Shown: positions 1 through 6,898 of the stretch, piece by piece | How positions within the stretch are numbered: position 1 is the stretch's first letter | Layout of the letters: the number at the start of each line of letters is the position of its first letter | Assembly (NCBI GenBank): GCA_021773655.1 | Contig: JAJFJX010000028.1 | Coordinates: 1-19,000 of the forward strand | Direction: 5' to 3' | DNA: 19,000 nt | Origin: Panacagrimonas sp. | Lineage (GTDB): Bacteria > Pseudomonadota > Gammaproteobacteria > Nevskiales > Nevskiaceae | Program-made: the position numbers and the translations under genes | Notes under the pieces: generated by a model | Seen by the model: the letters and a program-made list of their open reading frames with translations, nothing else | The model's database searches: none | What the model was told of the DNA's origin: nothing

Positions 1-1109
1 GACTGCGTGGGCAATTCATTGTTGGACAGTTCCCAGCCGCCGCCCGGCGCCGCCACGATCACTGGCGGCGTCGTCCAGGTGGCCGCCGGACCCCGGTTCC
101 ACACGCCGGCGGAGAGGATCACCAGCGCGGTGATGGTGCACACCACCAGGGTGTCGATAAAGGGCTCCAGCCCGGCGACCACGCCCTCGGTGACCGGCTC
201 GGGTGTCTTGACCGCCGAGTGCGCGATCGGCGCCGTGCCCAGCCCTGCTTCGGATGAAAACAGCGCCCGCTTCATGCCGAAGATGAAGGCCATGCCGAGG
301 CTGGCGCCGGTGAACGCGCCGACCGCCTCGGTGGGTGCAAAGGCGCTGCGGAAGATCATGCGGAACACTTCGGGCAGTGCCGCCGAATTGACCCACAGCA
401 CGTAGAGGCCGCCACAGACGTAGATCAGGCACATCATCGGCACCAGCCGTTCGGCGGTCTGGCCCAGGCGGCGCACGCCGCCCAGCACCACCAGCGCGAC
501 CAGGACGGCCAGGACCAGACCGGTGATCCAGGTTGGCACGCCGAAATAGGCGTGCGTGGTATCGGCCACGCTCCAGGCCTGGAACATGTTGCCGCCGGTA
601 ATGGCGAACAGCATCACCGACAGGCAGAACAGGGCGCCGGCCACCTTGCCGATGCGGGCCCACAGCGGTCCGAGCGTCGACAGGCCGTTGCGGCACACGT
701 ACATCGTTCCGCCATGGGGGTCATCGGGGTCCGACACGTCACGGTAGAGCATCGACAGCGTCACTTCCGAACTCTTGATGGCCATGCCGACCACGCCGAC
801 CACCCACATCCAGAACACCGCGCCCGGCCCGCCGAACTCCACCGCGATGGCCACGCCGGCGATATTGCCAAGCCCCACAGTGCCGGAAATGGCTGCCGAC
901 AGCGCCTGGAAATGACTGATCGCGCCCTTGCCCTGGCCGGTCTGTATGCCGTGCCCGGTGATCAGCGCGGTGCCGTGGGTCAGCGAGCGGTACTGCGAAA
1001 AACCGCTCCACAGCGTGAACAGCACGCCGGTGCCCAGCAGCGCCAGCAGCACGGGCACTGACAGCATGACGCTGTTGACTGCATTCAGGACGTCGAAGAA
1101 GGCTTGCAA
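1..1109 (-). CDS. AGCS-family alanine/glycine:cation symporter (partial, C-terminus beyond window)
   Basis: Inner-membrane sodium-coupled alanine/glycine transporter. Reading the minus strand from a TTG at 1109 gives about 369 residues with no stop before the window edge, so the C-terminal end is missing. The family signature is clear: GTVGLGNIAGVAIA at about residues 76-89, followed by GGPGAVFWMW, and later the conserved FSSEAGLGTAPIAHSA segment. The TTG start is chosen because a GGAG box lies 6 bases upstream and because the N-terminus (MQAFFDVLNAVNSVML) aligns with the usual family start. The first ATG, at 1067, would delete 14 residues. It begins 19 bases after the stop of the NSS transporter and is almost certainly cotranscribed with it. 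Family assignment is firm; the exact substrate is not visible. Confidence 0.93.
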   Translation of the reverse strand, partial: MQAFFDVLNAVNSVMLSVPVLLALLGTGVLFTLWSGFSQYRSLTHGTALITGHGIQTGQGKGAISHFQALSAAISGTVGLGNIAGVAIAVEFGGPGAVFWMWVVGVVGMAIKSSEVTLSMLYRDVSDPDDPHGGTMYVCRNGLSTLGPLWARIGKVAGALFCLSVMLFAITGGNMFQAWSVADTTHAYFGVPTWITGLVLAVLVALVVLGGVRRLGQTAERLVPMMCLIYVCGGLYVLWVNSAALPEVFRMIFRSAFAPTEAVGAFTGASLGMAFIFGMKRALFSSEAGLGTAPIAHSAVKTPEPVTEGVVAGLEPFIDTLVVCTITALVILSAGVWNRGPAATWTTPPVIVAAPGGGWELSNNELPTQ

Positions 1110-1128
1110 GTGGGGCTCCGGGTGAGGG

Positions 1129-2463
1129 TCAGATGAGGCCGGACGACGCCAGGAAAATCCAGCTCAGGCCGGCCGGCGCGATGAATCTCAGCACCAGTTT
1201 CCAGGTCCCGATCCAGATCGGCGCCACGCCGGTCGCGGCAAAAATCTCCTGGCGGGCGCCGTCGCACCAGCGCCAGCCCACGAACAGCGAGGTCAGCAGT
1301 GCGCCCAGCGGCAGCATCAGGTTGGTGGCGGTGAAGTCCATCAGGTCGAAGAAACTGCGTCCGCCCACCTGCAGGCCGCAGGCCAGTCCGAATGACAGGG
1401 ACGAGGGAATCGCCAGCATGAAACACACCAGTGCACAGCCCGCGACGGTGAGGCGGCGCGAAAGACCGTGCTCGTCGACGAAGTAGGCCACCGCGGGTTC
1501 GAGGATCGACATCGCGGACGTCAGTGCCGCGATCGCCAGCAGCAGAAAGAACATCCCTCCGAACACCGCGCCGCCCGGCATCGAGGCGAAGATCGCCGGC
1601 AGGGTGACAAAGGTCAGGCCCGGGCCGCTGCCGGGGTCGAAGCCGAACGAGAACACCACCGGCAGCACGATCATGCCTGCCAGCACCGAGGCCAGCAGAT
1701 CCAGGCCGACGAAGGTGGCGGTGGTGGAAGGAATCGGCTCGCGCCGCGACAGGTACGAGCCGTAGGTGAGCAGGCAGCCCATGCCCAGGCTCAGCGAGAA
1801 GAAAGCCTGCGCCAGTGCTGCCCCGAATGTTGCGCCGGTGACCCGGGAGAAGTCCGGCATCAGCAGGAAGCGCAAGCCTTCGGCGGCCCCGGGCAGGGTC
1901 ACGGCGCGCACCACCAGCACCAGCAACAGCCCGAACAGTGCCGGCATCAGCCATCGGTTGGCGCGCTCGATGCCGCGCCCGATGCCGCCCGACACCACCA
2001 GCACCACCAGCGCCATGAAGCAGCCGGCGTAGTAGAGCGGGACCAGGGGATCGGCGATGAACGACTCGAAGCGTGCGCCCAGCACGGCCGGGTCGGTGCT
2101 GCCGAGCATGCCGCGGGCCATGAAGCCGACGTAGGCCAGCGTCCATCCCGCCACCACGATGTAGAACGACAGGATCACGAACCCGGCTGCCACGCCGAGA
2201 AAGCCGGCGGGCATCCACCTGCGGCCGCCCAGAGCGCGGAACGCGCCCACCGGGTTGCGCTGCGTGGCACGGCCCAGGGCGATCTCGGTCATCGCCAGGG
2301 AGAATCCGAACACGGCCACGATCACCAGGTAGATCAGCAGGAAGGCGCCGCCACCGTTTTCTCCGGCCACATAGGGAAAGCGCCAGACATTGCCCAGCCC
2401 GATGGCCGACCCGGCCGCCGCCATGATGAAGCCGAATCGGCTGCCCCAGTTTTCCCTGTTCAT
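1129..2463 (-). CDS. Sodium-dependent transporter, NSS/SNF family (LeuT-like)
   Basis: Secondary transporter of the neurotransmitter:sodium symporter family, which in bacteria moves amino acids with Na+ across the inner membrane. The 444-residue product starts with the family signature: WGSRFGFIMAAAGSAIGLGNVW followed by RFPY, at residues 6-31, where the unwound part of helix 1 forms substrate and sodium sites. Many hydrophobic segments follow, as expected of the 11-12 helix LeuT fold, and the length is normal for bacterial members. The ATG at 2463 has an AGGA box only 3 bases upstream, so the ribosome site is modest, but the signature sits at the expected distance. It is first in a two-gene unit with the AGCS symporter. 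The substrate cannot be read from the sequence. Confidence 0.95.
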   Translation of the reverse strand: MNRENWGSRFGFIMAAAGSAIGLGNVWRFPYVAGENGGGAFLLIYLVIVAVFGFSLAMTEIALGRATQRNPVGAFRALGGRRWMPAGFLGVAAGFVILSFYIVVAGWTLAYVGFMARGMLGSTDPAVLGARFESFIADPLVPLYYAGCFMALVVLVVSGGIGRGIERANRWLMPALFGLLLVLVVRAVTLPGAAEGLRFLLMPDFSRVTGATFGAALAQAFFSLSLGMGCLLTYGSYLSRREPIPSTTATFVGLDLLASVLAGMIVLPVVFSFGFDPGSGPGLTFVTLPAIFASMPGGAVFGGMFFLLLAIAALTSAMSILEPAVAYFVDEHGLSRRLTVAGCALVCFMLAIPSSLSFGLACGLQVGGRSFFDLMDFTATNLMLPLGALLTSLFVGWRWCDGARQEIFAATGVAPIWIGTWKLVLRFIAPAGLSWIFLASSGLI

Positions 2464-2480
2464 GCGTCCTGGCTGTCCGG

Positions 2481-2493
2481 CTCGCGTCGCGAG
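2481..2493. promoter_or_regulatory. Palindrome CTCGCG-T-CGCGAG in the leader of the NSS gene
   Basis: A perfect 6-bp inverted repeat with a one-base centre lies between the candidate promoter and the NSS start codon. It could be an operator or a chance GC-rich palindrome. The centre is too tight for an RNA hairpin, so a DNA-binding site is the more natural reading. Confidence 0.3.
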
Positions 2494-2502
2494 TCCGGCA
2501 GC

Positions 2503-2531
2503 ATCTTAGGGGACTCGATCAGGCTTGTCGG
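2503..2531 (-). promoter_or_regulatory. Candidate sigma-70 promoter for the NSS-AGCS unit
   Basis: On the minus strand CCGACA (2531-2526) is followed after 17 bases by TAAGAT (2508-2503), each 4 of 6 to consensus. It lies about 40 bases before the NSS start codon, a suitable distance. Assignment is by consensus match only. Confidence 0.4.
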
Positions 2532-2565
2532 CCCTGACCCGGCGGATCGCACCGGGCCCGCCCGA

Positions 2566-2590
2566 GGCCGCGCCGGGCCGCGCCGGGCCG
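2566..2590. repeat. 10-bp GC-rich tandem repeat, about 2.5 copies
   Basis: The unit CCGCGCCGGG occurs twice in tandem (2568-2577, 2578-2587) with partial flanking copies, directly after the thiolase stop on the minus strand. It is composed only of G and C. It may help terminate thiolase transcription as structure, but there is no T-run. Confidence 0.6.
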
Positions 2591-2594
2591 CCCT

Positions 2595-3872
2595 TCAGCG
2601 TTCGACGATGGCGGTAATGCCCAGACCGCCGGCGGCACAGATCGAGATCAGGCCGCGACCGCCGCGGTTGTCGTCGATGATCCTGGCCAGCGTGGCCAGG
2701 ATGCGGGCGCCGGTGGCGGCAAACGGATGCCCCAGCGCCACCGAGCCGCCCCGGATGTTCAGGCGCGAACGGTCGATGGTGCCCAGAACCCCGGAAAGCC
2801 CGAGCTGTTCGGCGCAGAAGCGGGGATCGTTCCAGGCCTTGAGCGTACACAGCACCTGGGCGGCGAAGGCCTCGTGGATCTCGTAGAAGTCGAAATCCTG
2901 CAGGCTCAGGCCGGCGCGATCGAGCATGCGCGGCACGGCATAGGTCGGCGCCATCAGCAGGCCCTCGTTGCCGCCGACGAAGTCCACCGCCGCGGTCTGG
3001 GCGTGGACCAGGTAGGCCTGCGGCTCCAGGCCGCGCGCAGCGGCCCAGTCCTCGCTGGCCAGCAGCACGGCCGAGGCGCCGTCGGTCAGCGGCGTCGAAT
3101 TGGCGGCGGTCAGGGTCCCGCTGGCTCGGTCGTAGGCCGGCTTCAGGCTGGCCATCTTCTCCAGGCTGATGTCCGCACGCAGGTTGTTGTCGCGTTCCAG
3201 GCCGCGAAACGGCACCACCAGATCGGCATAGAAGCCGGCTTCGTAGGCGGCGGCGGCCTTCTGGTGCGACTCGAAGGCGAGCTGATCCTGCTCCTCGCGG
3301 GTGATGCCCCAGACTTTGGCGGTGGCCTCCGCGTGCTGGCCCATGCTCATCCGGGTGCGCGGTTCGGTGACTGCCGGAGTGGCCGGTGCCAGCATCGACG
3401 GCCTGAATCTGGCCAGGACCTTGAGCCTGGCGGAATGGGACTTTGCGCGGTTGGCCTCGAGCAGGATCTTGCGCAGTCTCTCGTTGACGCCGATGGGCGC
3501 GTCCGAAGTGGTGTCCACCCCACCGGCGATGCCCGAATCGATCTGCCCGACCGCAATCTTGTTGGCAAGGGTCACCGCCGCCTGCAGGCCGGTGCCGCAG
3601 GCCATCTGCACGTCGAACGCCGGAGTCTCCGGCGCCAGCCCGCAGGACAGCGCCGATTCCCGACACAGATTGAAGTCGCGCGAATGCTTGAGCACGGCGC
3701 CGGCGGCGACTTCGCCCAGACGCTCGCCGTGCAACTGGAATTTGTCGACCACCCCGCGCAGCGTGGCGGTGAGCATGTCCTTGTTGGACGCCTCGGCGTA
3801 GGCGCCGTTTGACCGCGCAAACGGGATGCGCGCTCCACCGACAATGGCGACACGCTGCAGGGACTGTTTCAT
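2595..3872 (-). CDS. fadI: Acetyl-CoA C-acyltransferase (thiolase), FadI-like
   Basis: Thiolase that cleaves 3-ketoacyl-CoA with CoA (last step of beta-oxidation) or runs the reverse condensation, in the cytoplasm. The 425-residue product carries all catalytic elements: nucleophile Cys92 in QMACGTG, His333 in EIHEAFAAQ, His382 in GGSVALGHPFAATG and Cys412 in SICAAGGLG. The CAAGGLG ending and a length of about 425 residues fit the FadI type better than FadA or PhaA types of about 390. The ATG at 3872 has GGAG 6 bases upstream. No fadJ-like partner is adjacent, which is unusual for fadI in enterics, so the gene symbol is an inference from similarity. It is monocistronic as far as the window shows. 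Confidence 0.92.
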   Translation of the reverse strand: MKQSLQRVAIVGGARIPFARSNGAYAEASNKDMLTATLRGVVDKFQLHGERLGEVAAGAVLKHSRDFNLCRESALSCGLAPETPAFDVQMACGTGLQAAVTLANKIAVGQIDSGIAGGVDTTSDAPIGVNERLRKILLEANRAKSHSARLKVLARFRPSMLAPATPAVTEPRTRMSMGQHAEATAKVWGITREEQDQLAFESHQKAAAAYEAGFYADLVVPFRGLERDNNLRADISLEKMASLKPAYDRASGTLTAANSTPLTDGASAVLLASEDWAAARGLEPQAYLVHAQTAAVDFVGGNEGLLMAPTYAVPRMLDRAGLSLQDFDFYEIHEAFAAQVLCTLKAWNDPRFCAEQLGLSGVLGTIDRSRLNIRGGSVALGHPFAATGARILATLARIIDDNRGGRGLISICAAGGLGITAIVER

Positions 3873-4158
3873 CGCTGGCTCCGACCGTTAAAAGGGTTGG
3901 CGAATTGTAGTCAGGGCGCGCCACGTCTCATGCGGCCGTAGCGACAGCCATCCCGGGTCCGGCGCAGCCCACCCGGTCACTGGCCGATGACGCGTTGCTC
4001 TCCGATACCGCGATGCTCAGGGATCTGGCGCGTGGCTCTGAGCCGAAGAAAACGGGCTCCCTGCAACCCGGCAGGTCACGCGTCGCAAGGTCCGCGCCGA
4101 GCCGGTCAACGACCCGATCGGTTGGACGCCTGCGTGTGGCTGCCGGGCTTCATGCAGA

Positions 4159-4180
4159 TGATCAGCGCCTGATCAGCGCC
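4159..4180. repeat. 11-bp tandem duplication with TGATCA palindromes
   Basis: TGATCAGCGCC occurs twice head to tail, perfectly. Each copy carries the palindrome TGATCA, so the two palindromes are spaced 11 bases apart, close to one helical turn. It lies about 90 bases before the leader ATG of the patatin gene. It could be a paired operator or simple slippage. Confidence 0.75.
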
Positions 4181-4252
4181 GCGTGGTTCCGGTCCCGCCG
4201 CGGCGAGACTGCAATACGGCGATGGCCCGCGGCGACGGCCCCGATTGAGATC

Positions 4253-4259
4253 AGGGGAG
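4253..4259 (+). promoter_or_regulatory. Strong Shine-Dalgarno AGGGGAG before leader ATG 4267
   Basis: AGGGGAG ends 7 bases before the ATG at 4267, a near-ideal arrangement. In contrast, the patatin-core ATG at 4426 is preceded by a pyrimidine-rich stretch without any ribosome site. This decides in favour of translation entering upstream of the microsatellites, unless the match is chance. Confidence 0.6.
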
Positions 4260-4267
4260 CCTGAATA

Positions 4268-4306
4268 TGCCGTGCCGTGCCGTGCCGTGCCGTGCCGTGC
4301 CGTGCC
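4268..4306. repeat. Pentanucleotide microsatellite (TGCCG), 7.8 copies
   Basis: Seven perfect TGCCG units and a partial TGCC, 39 bases, without interruption. It overlaps the leader ATG, whose TG is the first unit's TG. A perfect uninterrupted array suggests recent slippage activity. Confidence 0.97.
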
Positions 4307-4343
4307 CGCCCTTGGAATCGAGCGGCAGCCGTGGGACGCTTGC

Positions 4344-4399
4344 CACACCGCACACCGCACACCGCACACCGCACACCGCACACCGCACACCGCACACCG
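4344..4399. repeat. Heptanucleotide microsatellite (CACACCG), 8 copies
   Basis: Eight perfect CACACCG units, 56 bases, ending 26 bases before the patatin-core ATG at 4426. No mismatches. The unit differs from the nearby 5-bp array, so the two expanded independently. There are no spacers, so this is not a CRISPR array. Confidence 0.97.
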
Positions 4400-4425
4400 C
4401 GCCTCCTTCTCTCACCTCACGCACC

Positions 4426-5484
4426 ATGAGCAACCCCACCTCCACCACGCCCGTCATCGGACTCGCGCTTGGCAGCGGCTCGGCGCGTGGCTGGGCGCAC
4501 ATCGGCATCATCCTGGCGCTGGAAGAGGCCGGCATCCGGCCCCAGGTGGTGGCGGGGACTTCGGTGGGTGCGCTGGTGGGCGCGGTGTACGTCTCGGGTC
4601 AGCTGCAGGCGTTCGCCGACTGGGTGCTCAAGCTCACTTCGCGCGACGTGTTCGGCCTGATGGACCTGAGCTTCGCCGGTGGCATGGTCAAGGGCGAAAA
4701 GCTGTTCGGGTTTTTCCAGCAGGCGCATGCCAATCCCGACATCGAGGACCTGGAGCAGCGCTATGTCAGCGTCTGCACCGAGATGAGCAGCGGCCGCGAG
4801 ATCTGGATCAGCAAGGGGCCGATCATTCCTGCGGCGCGTGCCTCGTGTGCGCTGCCGGGCCTGTTCTCGCCGGTCAAGTACCGCGACCGCTGGATGCTCG
4901 ACGGCGGCCTGGTCAATCCGGTGCCGGTGTCGGCCTGCCGCGCGCTGGGGGCGGACGTGGTGATCGCGGTCAATCTCAATGCGCAGCTGGTGGGACGTCA
5001 CCTGTCGCGTGCAGGCGCCGAGGAGGTCCGGCGCGAGGCCAGCAACAAGCCGGACCGCAACCTGTTGCAGCGGATGATGGGCGCGCTGTCCAGCGGCGAC
5101 GGCGACCGGCCGGGCATGTTCGACGTGGTGGCCGCCAGCGTGAACATCCTGCAGGACCGCCTCACCCGCAGCCGCATGGCCGGAGATCCGCCGGAGGTCA
5201 CGCTGATCCCGCTGCTGCCGGATTTTGCGCTGATGGATTTTCATCGCGCCGCCGAGGCGATCGACGAAGGCCGCCGCCTGGTCGAAGCGAACATCGCCAG
5301 TCTGTGCGCCTGGGCCGGGGTCAGCCCGCCACGGGCCTATGTGCCTGCTGCGCAGACGCCCGATCCGTCTGATCGGCCCAATCCGCCCAATCCGCCCAAT
5401 CCGCCTGATCGGCCCGAACCGTCCGATCCGTCCGATCCTCCCGCCGCGTCCGGGCAGTCCGCACCGGAACCGCCGGCCTCCTGA
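4426..5484 (+). CDS. Patatin-like phospholipase, RssA-like
   Basis: Predicted serine lipid acyl hydrolase of the patatin family with a Ser-Asp dyad. From the ATG at 4426 it has 352 residues: oxyanion motif GSGSARG at 16-22, nucleophile Ser46 in GTSVGAL, and catalytic Asp159 in DGGLVNPVPV. The fold runs to a conserved RMAGDPP...LMDFHRA region that closely resembles E. coli RssA (about 300 residues). Beyond that it has a Pro/Asp-rich tail of about 50 residues containing nine tandem tripeptides. I use 4426 because similarity to RssA begins just after it; however, this ATG has no ribosome site, while the in-frame ATG at 4267 has a strong one and would give 405 residues. No signal peptide is visible, so it is probably cytoplasmic or membrane-peripheral. 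It is monocistronic and convergent with mgtE. Confidence 0.92.
   Translation: MSNPTSTTPVIGLALGSGSARGWAHIGIILALEEAGIRPQVVAGTSVGALVGAVYVSGQLQAFADWVLKLTSRDVFGLMDLSFAGGMVKGEKLFGFFQQAHANPDIEDLEQRYVSVCTEMSSGREIWISKGPIIPAARASCALPGLFSPVKYRDRWMLDGGLVNPVPVSACRALGADVVIAVNLNAQLVGRHLSRAGAEEVRREASNKPDRNLLQRMMGALSSGDGDRPGMFDVVAASVNILQDRLTRSRMAGDPPEVTLIPLLPDFALMDFHRAAEAIDEGRRLVEANIASLCAWAGVSPPRAYVPAAQTPDPSDRPNPPNPPNPPDRPEPSDPSDPPAASGQSAPEPPAS
5362..5442 (+). repeat. 9-bp tandem repeat array, 9 degenerate copies, encoding (D/N/E)-(P/R)-(P/S)
   Basis: Nine consecutive 9-base units of the type GATCCGTCT or AATCCGCCC lie inside the 3' end of the patatin gene. They encode a run of tripeptides such as DPS, DRP, NPP, EPS. 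Three central copies are almost identical (5380-5406). The unit is a multiple of three, so expansion only changes tail length. Confidence 0.92.
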
Positions 5485-5497
5485 GCCGGTTGATCCG

Positions 5498-5517
5498 GCC
5501 ACGATCGAGGTCGTGGC
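5498..5517. terminator. Hairpin between convergent patatin and mgtE genes
   Basis: GCCACGA and TCGTGGC form a perfect 7-bp stem around a 6-base loop, 14 bases after the patatin stop. There is no T-run on either side, so it is at best a weak or Rho-assisted end for either gene. Confidence 0.3.
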
Positions 5518-5534
5518 GCCCGGGTGCGTGACGA

Positions 5535-5558
5535 CGACGCCTGGCGCGACGCCTGGCG
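5535..5558. repeat. 12-bp tandem duplication after the patatin gene
   Basis: CGACGCCTGGCG occurs twice in direct tandem, perfectly, in the 91-base gap between patatin and mgtE. It is one of five short tandem repeats clustered around this gene. Confidence 0.85.
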
Positions 5559-5575
5559 ACGCCGCTTCGGGTCTC

Positions 5576-6898
5576 TCAGAGCAGGCCCGACAACAGGGTC
5601 GCGATACCCAGAAACGCGAAGAAACCGGCAACGTCGGTGACCGTGGTCAGGATGATCGAGGAGGACTGCGCGGGGTCCTGGCCCAGTCGCGTGAGCACCA
5701 TCGGCACCACCGCGCCGGCGAAGCCGGCGACCACCATCGCCAGGACCATGGCGGTCGAGATCACCAGCACCAGTCCCAGCGAATCGCTCCACAGCCACAC
5801 GCCGACGCCGCAGGTGGCGGCAATCGCAATTCCATTGACCAGGCCCACGCCGACTTCCTTGGCGGTCACCACCAGCCATTGCCGGGTGGTGACCTCGCGC
5901 AATGCCAGCCCGCGCATCGTCACCGCCTGGGCCTGCGCACCGGCGTTGCCGGCCTGCCCGGCGACCACCGGCAGCAGCACCGCCAACGCGGTGAACTGCG
6001 CGATGGTGCTTTCGAAGATGCCCACCACGGCAGCCGCCAGGAAAGCGGTGACCAGGTTGATCTGCAACCACGGCAGGCGCTTCTTGATCGCAAACCAGGG
6101 TTTGGACAGCGCACGTTCCTGCGGGCTGACACCGACCATGGCGCCGATGTCGGCGGCGGCTTCGGCCTGCAATGCCTGCACCAGCTGCTGCTGCGGGATC
6201 ACGCCGATCAGTCGCCCGTCCAGGTCCACCACCGGCAGGTCCGCCAGACGGTGTTTCTCGGCGGTGGCGACTACGTCTTCGCGGCCGTCGGTCGGGTGCA
6301 CTGCCGCCGGCACCGCCAGCATCAGTTCGCGCAGGGGGCTTTCCGGCTGTGCCAGCGCCAGGGTCTGCAGCGGCACCTGGCCAATGACGCGGTTGTCGCT
6401 GTCGATGACGAACACGGTCTGCGGGTTGGCGCGTCCGCCGCTGCCGCCGCGCCGACTGCGCAGCGTGTCCATCGCGGTGCTGACCTGGACCTCGGGCCGG
6501 AAGCCGGGCGCCTGCCGATCCATCATGCGACCGGCGGTGGCCTCCGGGTAGCTCATCAGTTCTCGTAGCGAACCGGCCAGGTCCGCCGCCAGCAGGTCGA
6601 GCAGGCGCTCGCGGTCTTCCTTGTCCATCGCGCCGAGAAAGCGCGCCGCCTCGGTCGGCAGCAGGGCGCCCAGCAGGTGTCGCGCCTGCGGCTCCGGCAG
6701 GTGTTCCAGCAGCGCCGCGCCCCGTTCGCCGCTGAAATGCGGCCAAACCGGGGCCAGATGGACCGGCGACAGCGGCGACAGCTGATCGACGGCGTCGGAC
6801 AGGGCCAGGTTCTCGAGTCGGCGTGCGGCCGAGGCCGGATGCTCACGCAGGTAGCGCTGGTTGACCTGTTCGAGGACTGCGGACAGTTCAGCGCTCAT
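5576..6898 (-). CDS. mgtE: Magnesium transporter MgtE
   Basis: Mg2+-gated magnesium channel of the inner membrane. The 440-residue product has the full family layout: helical MgtE N domain (about 20-120), paired CBS domains (about 130-260, including a LADLPVVDLDGRLIGVIPQ stretch), a linker beginning KKRLPWLQINL, and a C-terminal membrane domain of about five helices. The pore segment VVAGQAGNAGAQAQAV matches the family's GGNAGxQ region, and Asp422 in TTVTDVAGFF corresponds to the conserved acidic residue of the ion path. Length is close to other members. The start ATG overlaps the stop of the preceding gene by 4 bases (ATGA), indicating translational coupling with the soluble MgtE-N/CBS protein. 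Confidence 0.94.
   Translation of the reverse strand: MSAELSAVLEQVNQRYLREHPASAARRLENLALSDAVDQLSPLSPVHLAPVWPHFSGERGAALLEHLPEPQARHLLGALLPTEAARFLGAMDKEDRERLLDLLAADLAGSLRELMSYPEATAGRMMDRQAPGFRPEVQVSTAMDTLRSRRGGSGGRANPQTVFVIDSDNRVIGQVPLQTLALAQPESPLRELMLAVPAAVHPTDGREDVVATAEKHRLADLPVVDLDGRLIGVIPQQQLVQALQAEAAADIGAMVGVSPQERALSKPWFAIKKRLPWLQINLVTAFLAAAVVGIFESTIAQFTALAVLLPVVAGQAGNAGAQAQAVTMRGLALREVTTRQWLVVTAKEVGVGLVNGIAIAATCGVGVWLWSDSLGLVLVISTAMVLAMVVAGFAGAVVPMVLTRLGQDPAQSSSIILTTVTDVAGFFAFLGIATLLSGLL

Larger units (their letters stand above)
3873..4266. other. Divergent intergenic region between thiolase and patatin genes
   Basis: About 390 bases with no convincing gene on either strand. On the thiolase side a TACAAT hexamer on the minus strand (3909-3904) could be its -10 box, but no good -35 lies at the right distance. 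On the patatin side a TGCAAT (4210-4215) is the only -10-like hexamer I see, again without a -35. The region also contains an 11-bp tandem duplication at 4159-4180 and ends in a strong ribosome binding site at 4253-4259. Confidence 0.6.
4267..4425 (+). other. In-frame repeat-encoded leader of the patatin ORF (possible N-terminal extension, 53 codons)
   Basis: An ATG at 4267 opens 53 codons that run through both microsatellites and continue, without a stop, into the patatin reading frame. The leader would encode a repeated Pro-Cys-Arg-Ala-Val pentapeptide and then repeated Thr-Pro-His-Thr-Ala-His-Arg heptapeptides. It resembles no signal peptide or domain I know. Because the units are 5 and 7 bases, gain or loss of one copy would put the leader out of frame with the enzyme. 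Alternatively this is untranslated leader and translation begins at 4426. Openness of frame alone is weak evidence in GC-rich DNA; the upstream ribosome site is the stronger point. Confidence 0.5.

Noticed and set aside
1468..2886. Long plus-strand open frame opposite the NSS and thiolase genes
   Set aside because: It is antisense to two firmly recognised genes, is rich in Arg, His and Gln as expected of a shadow frame in GC-rich DNA, and matches no family.
2506..3924. Long minus-strand frame overlapping the thiolase
   Set aside because: Shifted frame of the thiolase gene; composition is Arg/Gly-rich and none of the catalytic motifs occur in it.
4344..4399. CRISPR-like regular repeat
   Set aside because: The unit is only 7 bp and there are no spacers; it is a microsatellite.
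4245..5372. Alternative plus-strand frame through the microsatellites and the patatin gene
   Set aside because: Begins at a TTG without its own ribosome site and is a shadow of the patatin frame. It matters only in showing that slippage into this frame would not meet an early stop.
4417..5631. Minus-strand frame opposite patatin with Ile-Gly-Arg repeats
   Set aside because: The repeats are the antisense reading of the 9-bp array; no recognisable domain.
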